Source: CAZEER01 sp964511215
GTDB taxonomy: Bacteria; Fidelibacterota; Marinisomatia; Marinisomatales; UBA1611
DNA: 13,239 bases
Direction of reading: 5' to 3'
Assembly (NCBI GenBank): GCA_964511215.1
Contig: CAZEER010000062.1
Location: 1-13,239 of the forward strand
The translations under genes were made by a program, and so were the position numbers. The notes beneath the pieces are model-generated. The model made no database searches. It worked only from the letters and a program-made list of their open reading frames with translations, and had not been told where the DNA came from. This document shows positions 1 through 6,351 of this stretch, in pieces (the stretch's first letter is position 1; every line of letters begins with the position of its first letter).

Positions 1-483
1 AACAACTAGAATACTATCATCATAAATATGATTAATTATTTTAAGACCACTAGGAGTATTTGTTATAGATAATACAGCATCTGCATGAGTATGATCTACA
101 TATTTAAATGGTATTAAAGCATGTAAAATTGTTTCGACTGATGGGTTAGGAGCAGATGGCTCCAAAGTTGCCAACCTCTGTTCAATTACCATTTGAGAAT
201 CGGATAAAGTTTCTAATTTAGATAGTTTCAATAGATAATTTAGATCGACTGGAGCAAACCCTTCTTTTTCTATAGAGATTAGATCCCAACCACTACCTTT
301 TATGAAGAGTGTATTTATTTTTTTTCCAAAAATATTTTTATAATAACCTTTTACAGATGTATTACCACCACCATGTAAGACTAGCTCAGGGTTTCTTCCT
401 AATAAACGTGAACTATATACACGCATATCAAGTATACTTCTGGAAAAAAGTTTTGCTTCTTTTTCAGTCCAAAGATTTTTCAT
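1..483 (-). CDS. Bifunctional class II aldolase / short-chain dehydrogenase (RhaD-like), N-terminal part, cut by window edge
   Basis: I translated this frame by hand. It opens with ATG at 483-481 and stays open for 161 codons to the window edge, so the C-terminal part is missing. The N-terminus closely resembles the fused aldolase/dehydrogenase proteins often annotated as rhamnulose-1-phosphate aldolase/alcohol dehydrogenase: MKNLWTEKEA start, the phosphate-binding LVLHGGGNTS around residues 35-43, KGSGWD at 62-67, and the metal-binding VDHTHAD at 129-135 (candidate Zn ligands H131 and H133). In that family (about 650-700 residues) the aldolase half cleaves a ketose 1-phosphate such as L-rhamnulose 1-phosphate, and the C-terminal SDR oxidises the lactaldehyde product. 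The SDR half is expected to the left of the window and cannot be seen. There is no clear Shine-Dalgarno sequence before the ATG. The gene diverges from the one at 701 and is probably unrelated to the polysaccharide locus. The family call is fairly secure; the sugar substrate is not. Confidence 0.85.
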   Translation of the reverse strand, partial: MKNLWTEKEAKLFSRSILDMRVYSSRLLGRNPELVLHGGGNTSVKGYYKNIFGKKINTLFIKGSGWDLISIEKEGFAPVDLNYLLKLSKLETLSDSQMVIEQRLATLEPSAPNPSVETILHALIPFKYVDHTHADAVLSITNTPSGLKIINHIYDDSILVV

Positions 484-557
484 AATATGTAAATTAGAAA
501 TACCAATTATTTTTGATTTAAATATGATTGTTTTTATAAATAATCACATTTATTATA

Positions 558-678
558 ATTATCACTATTAAAAATTATCAAATTCTTATGAGTTTTTCTT
601 CTATTTTTATATTATCACTAAGTACTTGTTTCGAGCATATTATGACAATAATTTTTGAACTCAAATTTTTATTATCAC
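558..678. promoter_or_regulatory. Repeated ATTATCAC motif in divergent spacer
   Basis: The 217-bp spacer between the divergent genes (484-700) holds three exact copies of ATTATCAC at 558-565, 611-618 and 671-678, plus a 7/8 copy (ATTATCA) at 574-580. All are in the same orientation. Three exact copies of an 8-mer in so short a spacer is more than I would expect even in AT-rich DNA, so an operator or activator site is possible. I could not place a convincing sigma-70 promoter for either gene; TTGTTT at 626-631 lacks a good -10 partner. The regulatory role is inferred only from repetition and position. Confidence 0.3.
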
Positions 679-700
679 GTCACAATAGAACAGAGGTGTT

Positions 701-1633
701 ATGATGACAAAAAGCAATATATTAAAAATTGTATTAACCTTATTGATGGGTTTTACTATGGCATATTCCCAGAGCGAGGGCGATGTTGATGCCATTGAAA
801 AAGCAAGACAAGCCAAAGAAGCCGCTGATAAAGCAAAAGCAGAGTCTGATGCTTTAAATCAAGCTGCTTTAGATGCTGCCGCTGCAAAAGCAGCAAAACA
901 AGCTCGTGAAGATTTAAAACGAAAAAAAGAAGAAGAAGAAGCACGTAAATTAGCTGAAGCACAAGCTGCAGAAGATGCTGAACTTGATGCTGAAGCTGAG
1001 GCTGCAGCCCTAGAGGCAAGACGAAAAATGGCTGCCGAACTGGGGTTAGAATTTGACGAAGAAGGCGAAGAAGAAGGCGAAGAAGAAGGCGAAGAAGAAG
1101 GCGAAGAAGAAACAGTTGATGATGACACAACCTCAGTTGAAGCTAAAGAGAGCTCAGGTTTCAATATTGGTGCAGCTGCGAGTCTTGGTTTTCTATCGGG
1201 AGCTACTTTTACAGAGGTCCCCGTTGGTGCGACTATTGTGATCGGCACTCCATGGGGTTTTAAAATAGGTCCGTTTGATTACACCGTCTCATTAGCTTTC
1301 GGAGGATATTCTGGAACATATAATACTGAAGATGATGATACTTACGATGGTGAGCCTCAATGGATTCAAGAATTTAATCCCACCCTCGCTGCACTAGGTG
1401 GCAACCTTACTTTAGCACAAATTGTTTTCGCAGAGGGTCATATAGGACTTGTAGGGGAAGGACCAGGGTTTAGAGGTTTTGCAGGTGTTTCTCTTGAAAG
1501 ATTATTTGGAAGTCTAAACCTTCCTGTAAATGTCCTTCTAGGAAGTGAACTGTTTATAAGCAGTGACATGGCTGGAGTTGGAAATAGTTCAGGTTGGGTC
1601 AGCCTAGGTGCTAGATTAGATTATAGCTTTTAA
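701..1633 (+). CDS. Secreted/outer-membrane protein with coiled coil, acidic repeat and beta-rich C-terminal domain (unknown function)
   Basis: I do not recognise a named family. The gene opens with ATGATG. A GAGGTG Shine-Dalgarno at 693-698 sits only 2 nt from the first ATG but 5 nt from the second, so 704 is the likelier true start. Residues 1-23 form a signal peptide (hydrophobic core ILKIVLTLLMGFTMAYS) leaving Gln near the mature N-terminus. Residues about 27-113 are a highly charged Ala/Lys/Glu helix, probably a coiled coil and TolA-like in composition. Residues 120-137 are four EEGE units plus EE. Residues about 147-310 alternate small/hydrophobic and polar positions with many glycines and end in DYSF, compatible with an 8-strand outer-membrane barrel with a terminal Phe. 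The barrel and location are inferences. The C-terminal domain is nearly identical to that of the gene at 2420-3061. A strong terminator follows 24 nt after the stop region, so this is probably a monocistronic unit. Confidence 0.8.
   Translation: MMTKSNILKIVLTLLMGFTMAYSQSEGDVDAIEKARQAKEAADKAKAESDALNQAALDAAAAKAAKQAREDLKRKKEEEEARKLAEAQAAEDAELDAEAEAAALEARRKMAAELGLEFDEEGEEEGEEEGEEEGEEETVDDDTTSVEAKESSGFNIGAAASLGFLSGATFTEVPVGATIVIGTPWGFKIGPFDYTVSLAFGGYSGTYNTEDDDTYDGEPQWIQEFNPTLAALGGNLTLAQIVFAEGHIGLVGEGPGFRGFAGVSLERLFGSLNLPVNVLLGSELFISSDMAGVGNSSGWVSLGARLDYSF
1058..1111 (+). repeat. In-frame 12-bp tandem repeat encoding EEGE
   Basis: GAAGAAGGCGAA is repeated four times without mismatch (1058-1105), followed by half a unit (1106-1111). 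It encodes residues 120-137 of the host gene. Because the unit is 12 bp, gain or loss of copies would change the length of the acidic linker between the helical region and the C-terminal domain without a frameshift. Confidence 0.9.
1139..1633 (+). repeat. Direct repeat copy 1 (C-terminal domain of the 701-1633 gene)
   Basis: This block aligns without gaps to 2567-3061 at a constant offset of 1428 bp. The last part, 1478-1626, is identical to 2906-3054 over 149 bp, including all synonymous positions. At protein level 151 of 162 residues match across the aligned domain (my count by eye). Similarity fades just upstream of the shared EAKE residues, so only the C-terminal domain is duplicated, not the signal peptide or linker. 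Confidence 0.95.
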
Positions 1634-1649
1634 CATTAACACCATCTTT

Positions 1650-1680
1650 AAAAAAAGCGGTCAATGACCGCTTTTTTTTT
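1650..1680 (+). terminator. Rho-independent terminator after 701-1633
   Basis: Stem GCGGTC (1657-1662) pairs with GACCGC (1666-1671) around an AAT loop and is followed by nine T (1672-1680). An A-tract at 1650-1656 precedes the stem, so it could also terminate transcription from the other strand. It is the clearest intrinsic terminator in the window. Confidence 0.9.
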
Positions 1681-1694
1681 CCTTTAAGTTTTCT

Positions 1695-2354
1695 TTGTAC
1701 TCAATTATTATTCCAATCCATAATGAAGGTAAGGTCCTTCATAAACTTTTGGAGAGTCTTAAGCATCTATTAAAAAAAAATCATGAGATTATTATAATCG
1801 ATGATGGAAGCACGGATAATTCTGCAAAAATTTTGCTAAAATATCCTCTGATTAAAACAATAAAATTTTCAAAAAATTGTGGTAAAGGTGCCGCCTTAAG
1901 AGTTGGACTCCAGCAAGCAAAACATAATAAAATTATTATTTTTGATGGAGATATGGAACTCGATCCAAACGATATTGATAAACTTATGATTTTAGATGAG
2001 GTGAACAATATTGAGTGTGTGTTTGGTAGTCGATTTGATTCAATTTACCCCTTTTCTTCTATTTGGAATTTTGGGAATTATTTTTTCACTTTATTTTTTA
2101 ATATTGTGAATGGTTCGAGTCTTGATGATTCATTATGCTGTGCTAAGGCTTTTTATAAAAAAGATATTAATCAAGAAAAACTTAAAAGCAAAAAATTTGA
2201 TATAGATGTTGAATTAGCATCTCAACTTTTAAAAAATAAAAAGAGTATAATTTCAGTAAAAATTAATTACGAGCGAAGATCAACCTTCGATGGTAAAAAA
2301 CTTAATGTTTTCAATAGTTTATCAATTATTTTAAGAATTTTAAAAGGTTTATAA
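1695..2354 (+). CDS. Glycosyltransferase family 2, polyprenyl-phosphate-sugar synthase (DPM1-like) type
   Basis: A 219-residue protein with the GT-A fold signature of family 2: YSIIIPIHNEG at 2-12, IIDDGSTDNS at 34-43, GKGAALRVG at 63-71, the metal-binding FDGDMELDP at 83-91, GSRF at 111-114 and FDIDVELA at 168-175. The spacing matches single-domain dolichol/undecaprenyl-phosphate sugar synthases, which transfer a sugar from an NDP-sugar to a polyprenyl phosphate at the inner face of the membrane. No C-terminal membrane helices are seen, as in the short DPM1 form, so it looks complete. The start is TTG at 1695. It puts the initiator two residues before SIIIP, as in relatives, but it has no Shine-Dalgarno and lies 14 nt after the terminator T-tract. 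The frame is open upstream but has no ATG. How it is transcribed is unclear (readthrough or leaderless). It is visibly more AT-rich than the two paralogues around it, suggesting an inserted cassette. Confidence 0.82.
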   Translation: MYSIIIPIHNEGKVLHKLLESLKHLLKKNHEIIIIDDGSTDNSAKILLKYPLIKTIKFSKNCGKGAALRVGLQQAKHNKIIIFDGDMELDPNDIDKLMILDEVNNIECVFGSRFDSIYPFSSIWNFGNYFFTLFFNIVNGSSLDDSLCCAKAFYKKDINQEKLKSKKFDIDVELASQLLKNKKSIISVKINYERRSTFDGKKLNVFNSLSIILRILKGL

Positions 2355-2357
2355 AAC

Positions 2358-2386
2358 TTGTATCTTTTATGTCTATGCCCTATAAT
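2358..2386 (+). promoter_or_regulatory. Sigma-70-like promoter for 2420-3061
   Basis: TTGTAT (2358-2363) is separated by 17 nt from a perfect TATAAT (2381-2386), giving an expected transcription start near 2393 and a leader of about 27 nt. The -35 box matches the consensus only in its first three bases. Position directly after the glycosyltransferase stop supports independent expression of the downstream gene. Confidence 0.5.
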
Positions 2387-2419
2387 TTACTTAGATAAAA
2401 ATGATAATAGGAGACCGTA

Positions 2420-3061
2420 ATGCACTACCAAAATAAATTTTTTACCTTTATAATCTTTTTTCTTCTCTCATCACTCATAGTAGCACAATCTGAAGATCCT
2501 GAAACTGATATTACAACAATTAATGATAGTATAGCTTTTTTTGAAGAAACTGATACCACAGCAATTGAAGCTAAGGAGAACTTAGGTTTTAATGTTGGTG
2601 CAGCTGCTAGTATTGGTCTTCTATCTGGAGCTACTTTTACAGAGGTCCCTGTTGGTGCGACTATTGTGATCGGCACTCCATATGGTTTTAAAATAGGTCC
2701 GTTTGATTACGCTGTCTCATTAGCCTTTGGAGGATATTCTGGAACATATAATACTGAAGATGATGACACTTACGATGGTGAACCTCAATGGATTCAAGAA
2801 TTTAATCCTACCCTAGCTGCACTAGGTGGCAACCTTACTGTAGCACAATTTGTTTTTGCAGAGGGTCATGTAGGGCTTGTAGGAGAAGGACCAGGATTTA
2901 GAGGGTTTGCAGGTGTTTCTCTTGAAAGATTATTTGGAAGTCTAAACCTTCCTGTAAATGTCCTTCTAGGAAGTGAACTGTTTATAAGCAGTGACATGGC
3001 TGGAGTTGGAAATAGTTCAGGTTGGGTCAGCCTAGGTGCTAGATTAGATTATAGTCTATAA
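2420..3061 (+). CDS. Short paralogue of 701-1633: secreted/outer-membrane beta-rich protein (unknown function)
   Basis: The start is well supported: AGGAG at 2409-2413 lies 6 nt before the ATG. Residues 1-22 are a signal peptide (core FFTFIIFFLLSSLIVA) followed by Gln. Residues about 23-48 are a short acidic, Thr-rich linker replacing the long coiled coil and EEGE repeat of the other copy. From residue about 49 onward the sequence is the same Gly-rich, beta-type domain as in 701-1633, with mostly conservative changes (I/V, W/Y, F/L). It ends in DYSL rather than DYSF. Like its paralogue it is probably an outer-membrane or surface protein, but I do not recognise the family and assign no function. 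The perfect 149-bp match at the 3' end, including silent sites, indicates recent duplication or gene conversion. It converges with the Wzi-like gene, with 16 bp between the stop codons. Confidence 0.8.
   Translation: MHYQNKFFTFIIFFLLSSLIVAQSEDPETDITTINDSIAFFEETDTTAIEAKENLGFNVGAAASIGLLSGATFTEVPVGATIVIGTPYGFKIGPFDYAVSLAFGGYSGTYNTEDDDTYDGEPQWIQEFNPTLAALGGNLTVAQFVFAEGHVGLVGEGPGFRGFAGVSLERLFGSLNLPVNVLLGSELFISSDMAGVGNSSGWVSLGARLDYSL
2567..3061 (+). repeat. Direct repeat copy 2 (C-terminal domain of the 2420-3061 gene)
   Basis: Partner of 1139-1633, offset 1428 bp and ungapped. The perfectly identical core is 2906-3054. Substitutions cluster in the 5' half of the block, which fits a gene-conversion tract at the 3' end. 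Confidence 0.95.
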
Positions 3062-3088
3062 TTTTTGAATTACTACATCAAATTATAG
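3056..3088. terminator. AT-only inverted repeat between convergent genes, possible weak bidirectional terminator
   Basis: CTATAATTT (3056-3064) is the exact inverted repeat of AAATTATAG (3080-3088), with a 15-nt loop. It spans the stop codons of both convergent genes. Short T runs follow on each side (TTTT after 3088; an A/T-rich run on the other strand). The stem has a single G-C pair, so folding would be weak. It is the only terminator-like structure at this junction. Confidence 0.35.
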
Positions 3089-4451
3089 TTTTAAATGGAA
3101 AAAATATATTTAATCCAATTAACACCCCATAGTCGCGATTGTATAATTCAAATTGTTGCTCTACCTGAAACATTATATTAGTTTTCAGGAACCATTCTAT
3201 AGAGGTTTTTATTTCAATAATTTCCTCTACTTTTCCACTAGGGAATTTCCCTTTCAAATAATCTTCATAAGGTTCATAAACCCTATCTATTGTACTCTCT
3301 TGTCCTATTTCCAGTTTATTTAATTCGAATGAAACTAGTAAGTTAGATTGATTATATATATTTAAAGCACCACCTAATTGGCTACCATCACTTCCATATT
3401 TCCAACCTAAAGGATAACCGCGCTGAACAAAGTTATTTGTTCCATTGTGATGACGAAAAGTTGGTGTTCCAACATGTATTAAATAGGAAGAAAGAGAGAT
3501 TAAATATTTTTCAGATTTAACAGGTACAAACGCTAATCGATAAGAATAGGCAGCACCATGTTCTTTCCCATGTTTTTTTTGAATATCATCAAAAGTAAAA
3601 TCATCGATCAAATAATTTCCAGATAATCTTAATTTTTCTCTTATAAATAAATCGATAGAGGCCTGCCACACTGCATTCCCCATACCCTCACCCAATTGGT
3701 TTGCACGTTCATTCCATTCGATTTCAAGATGAGCCGATACTGGATTCAAATAACTAATATCGAAAAATCGATTTGGACCTGAATAAATAGCTACTTCTGA
3801 TAAACCTATAACCACAGATTTATTATTTGTCCATTCGATCCCTCGTGCAGTGATATAACGATTAATTTTTGATTCAGTCTTCTCTAAAAAACCATGTATA
3901 TATCTCACTCGAATTTTACCGTAATCTGACCCTATCATGAAATAATCATATGTTGGAGAAAGTTCACTAAGACATAACTGTACATCATTACCCGCTGCCC
4001 AAGATTCCCTTCCATGACAAACCTGAAGAGTAACCCATTCATTTTGGAAACCAATCCCCGAAAGGTCTGTTTCGCCAGAGTTAAAATTTAATCTATTAAT
4101 TTCTTGAGGGAGACCAGAATGATGAGATGAAATGCTAGAATCATTAATAATTCTGGAATATAAATAACCGTAAAAATGCTTTTGGTAGATGAAATGGGAA
4201 TAGCCATATACCGTCACCAAATTGTTTTGAGCAAGAACTCCTGGCCTAAAGTTTACGTAAAGGGAATCCTGATTTTTATTATTTTTTTTTATCATTTGCT
4301 GATACCTTAAAGGACCAAATGAAGATATGGAAGACCAATTATCCCCAGAATCGAAAAGTAATTTTTGAATTTTATAATTGAAAAATTCTTGAGGAAACGG
4401 CTGCGAAAAAATTAATTGACACATCAACCATGATATTGATAGGAATTTGAT
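3078..4451 (-). CDS. Wzi-like capsule assembly outer-membrane protein
   Basis: A 457-residue protein when started at the ATC codon 4451-4449. From there the N-terminus reads M-KFLSISWLMCQLIFS followed by Gln, a normal signal peptide. The start is preceded by AGGAG at 4460-4456, and it leaves a 31-nt gap after the upstream stop. The only in-frame conventional start upstream is GTG at 4547, which lacks a Shine-Dalgarno, overlaps the previous gene by 65 bp and buries the signal peptide about 32 residues in. The body is beta-rich. It shows features I associate with the capsule assembly Wzi family: a GR..W..G....L.LS block around residues 147-162 and the YLNPV block near 234-238. In Gram-negative bacteria Wzi is an 18-strand barrel that helps anchor capsule to the cell surface. 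Its place at the end of a polysaccharide operon fits that role. The family assignment is likely, not certain. Confidence 0.72.
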   Translation of the reverse strand: MKFLSISWLMCQLIFSQPFPQEFFNYKIQKLLFDSGDNWSSISSFGPLRYQQMIKKNNKNQDSLYVNFRPGVLAQNNLVTVYGYSHFIYQKHFYGYLYSRIINDSSISSHHSGLPQEINRLNFNSGETDLSGIGFQNEWVTLQVCHGRESWAAGNDVQLCLSELSPTYDYFMIGSDYGKIRVRYIHGFLEKTESKINRYITARGIEWTNNKSVVIGLSEVAIYSGPNRFFDISYLNPVSAHLEIEWNERANQLGEGMGNAVWQASIDLFIREKLRLSGNYLIDDFTFDDIQKKHGKEHGAAYSYRLAFVPVKSEKYLISLSSYLIHVGTPTFRHHNGTNNFVQRGYPLGWKYGSDGSQLGGALNIYNQSNLLVSFELNKLEIGQESTIDRVYEPYEDYLKGKFPSGKVEEIIEIKTSIEWFLKTNIMFQVEQQFELYNRDYGVLIGLNIFFPFKTII

Positions 4452-4455
4452 ATTG

Positions 4456-4460
4456 CTCCT
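4456..4460 (-). promoter_or_regulatory. Shine-Dalgarno that points to an ATC start
   Basis: AGGAG on the minus strand, 4 nt before ATC at 4451. No ATG, GTG or TTG lies in frame at a workable distance downstream of it; the next in-frame ATG (4424) is inside the signal peptide core. It is the best evidence for where the Wzi-like gene begins. Confidence 0.6.
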
Positions 4461-4482
4461 ATTTAATATTTTACAAGAGTTT

Positions 4483-6294
4483 TTATTTTTTTCTTGCTGC
4501 TTTAAAAATAACGCGAGAAAATACAATAGGTTTTCCAAATCTTTCACAATTTTGAGTAATAAAGTCTAGCCTTTTATTTTGAATGTTCGCGATCGAAATA
4601 ATAATTTTATCGATCTTTTTAGAATTAATAATTGTATCTATTTTAGAAACATTACCAAAAACTGGAAAACCATTTATTCTAGCGCCTTTTTTTGAAGGAT
4701 CATCATCAATAAAACCAACAGGAACTAAACCTAATTTTTCATTTTGTAATATTTCTTTTAAAGCAATTAACCCAGCGTCACCTGCACCAACGATCAAAAC
4801 CCGTTCCAATTCTTTTGTGTTTTTTAAATCAATTAAACTTTTTCCTATCATTGTGCTTATAAGTTTTTCAGAAAGTCTAAATCCAGAAATAAAAATAAAT
4901 AAAACTAACGAAAAAATGATTGTCGTTGTAAAATGTAAATTGATATTACCAAACATAATAAAAATGTTAATCGCTATAAAAACTATTAGAACAGCACCAA
5001 AATATCTAAATGAATCACCAATTGTTAAATAGCGCCAGATAGTTGAATAAATTCGAAAAAATAAAAACACCAATAATGTAAACGGTAAAATTATAATAGT
5101 TAATTCACCATATAAATTTTTGTAAAATGATGGGATAGCACCCATAAATTGTAACCATAGAGAAAAGTATAAGCTAAACATTATGATTATTGAATCTACG
5201 GATAGTTCAATAATTTGTCGTTTATACATTAAAACAGTGCTAATTAGGGTAATATTCTTAGCATTGTTTTTATCGATTAGTCGATTATAATCATCTTCTT
5301 TATAAACTTTTACTCGTGAAAGCATAGCACCAAAACCAACGAATAAAATTAGAATAATAATAATCAATAATAATGAAATTGAAAGATCAAAATATTTTAG
5401 GGAAAATCCAACTAGTCCTCCAACTATAGATATGCAATACATCACAATCACAGATTTTTTTTGGCTGTATCCAAGGGAAACTAATCGATGAGATAAATGA
5501 TCTTTCCCTCCTTGGCTTATTGGCAAGTTAAGGTATTTTCTACTTATTGTAACTAAGGTTGTATCAAAAATAGGGACTAGCATTAATAACAAGGGGATTC
5601 CCAACGATAATAACACATCTGATTTTGTATAAAATGTCCCCATTAAAGAAAATATTGATAATAAAAACCCTAATGTTAAACTTCCACAATCACCCATGAA
5701 AATTCTGGCTGGAAAAAAATTATATAAAATAAATCCAAAGTTTGCACCTGCAACAATGAAAGACGACATATATAAAATAGTTTGCCCACCTAAGAAAAAA
5801 AATATCCCAAGATATATGCTTATAATTCCAGCTATACCCGCACATAATCCATCCATGTTATCTAGAAGATTTAATGCATTTGTAATACCTATAATCCAAA
5901 AAATTGTCAATGGTATTGCGATAAAATTCGGTAAGAAAACTCCTTTCCCAATTACTATCCCAGTAGATATAACTAATACGGAAGAAATAATCTGGAAAAT
6001 AAGCTTACTATATGGTTTTAGTCCTATTAAATCATCGTATAATCCCGAAAAAAAAATTATTAAAAAAGCGAAAATAATCCGAATATCGACTAACTGGACT
6101 ATATTAAAATAAACAAAACAAAAACTGACAGATAAAAAAATAGCCACCCCCCCCAATGAGGGCGTAGCCAATTTATGCCATCTGTCACTTTTAGGATAGG
6201 AAACTAAGCCAAGTTTCCTTGCTAAAAAAATATTTAATGGAGTGAGGATTACAACAATTGCAAAAGAATAAAAAAAGTAGATAGCTAGTTCCAT
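4483..6294 (-). CDS. Fusion of WecA/TagO-type polyprenyl-phosphate sugar-1-phosphate transferase with CapD/FlaA1-type N-terminal half
   Basis: A 603-residue membrane protein with two recognisable parts. Residues 1 to about 330 are a complete WecA/MraY-superfamily enzyme: YDDLIGLKP (D87, D88), NALNLLDNMDGL (139-150), FMGDCGSLTLGF (199-210, D202) and the cytoplasmic HLSHR (266-270), within about eleven hydrophobic segments. Such enzymes move a HexNAc-1-phosphate from a UDP-sugar to undecaprenyl phosphate, starting glycan assembly. Residues about 355-480 are a second, four-helix membrane unit, and 498-570 are a Rossmann-like domain (VLIVGAGDAG, then VGFIDDDPSKKG). This is the N-terminal architecture of CapD/FlaA1/WbpM nucleotide-sugar dehydratases. 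The protein ends at 603, before where the catalytic SDR domain would begin, so no dehydratase activity is expected from it. ATG start at 6294, no strong Shine-Dalgarno, 57 nt after the SDR gene. Only the transferase activity is confidently inferred. Confidence 0.88.
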   Translation of the reverse strand: MELAIYFFYSFAIVVILTPLNIFLARKLGLVSYPKSDRWHKLATPSLGGVAIFLSVSFCFVYFNIVQLVDIRIIFAFLIIFFSGLYDDLIGLKPYSKLIFQIISSVLVISTGIVIGKGVFLPNFIAIPLTIFWIIGITNALNLLDNMDGLCAGIAGIISIYLGIFFFLGGQTILYMSSFIVAGANFGFILYNFFPARIFMGDCGSLTLGFLLSIFSLMGTFYTKSDVLLSLGIPLLLMLVPIFDTTLVTISRKYLNLPISQGGKDHLSHRLVSLGYSQKKSVIVMYCISIVGGLVGFSLKYFDLSISLLLIIIILILFVGFGAMLSRVKVYKEDDYNRLIDKNNAKNITLISTVLMYKRQIIELSVDSIIIMFSLYFSLWLQFMGAIPSFYKNLYGELTIIILPFTLLVFLFFRIYSTIWRYLTIGDSFRYFGAVLIVFIAINIFIMFGNINLHFTTTIIFSLVLFIFISGFRLSEKLISTMIGKSLIDLKNTKELERVLIVGAGDAGLIALKEILQNEKLGLVPVGFIDDDPSKKGARINGFPVFGNVSKIDTIINSKKIDKIIISIANIQNKRLDFITQNCERFGKPIVFSRVIFKAARKK

Positions 6295-6351
6295 CGGAAT
6301 TAATAGTTTAAATATTAATTCTTGAAGAGGGAAATATTATTCTTTGTTTCC

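Noticed and set aside
1058..1111. CRISPR-like or satellite array
   Set aside because: The repeat is contiguous, in frame, without spacers, and encodes part of a protein.
756..1248. Long open frames on the minus strand opposite the 701-1633 gene
   Set aside because: They are mirror images of the GAA/GCT-rich coding repeat, giving Leu- or Ser-rich low-complexity proteins with no start signal.
1139..3061. Composite transposon with the duplicated blocks as insertion sequences
   Set aside because: The repeats are coding domains of host genes with signal peptides; there is no transposase, no terminal inverted repeat and no target duplication visible.
4583..6112. Plus-strand open frames opposite the WecA/CapD fusion
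   Set aside because: The opposite strand carries unmistakable WecA and Rossmann motifs; these frames have no recognisable motif or ribosome site and arise from the AT-rich composition.
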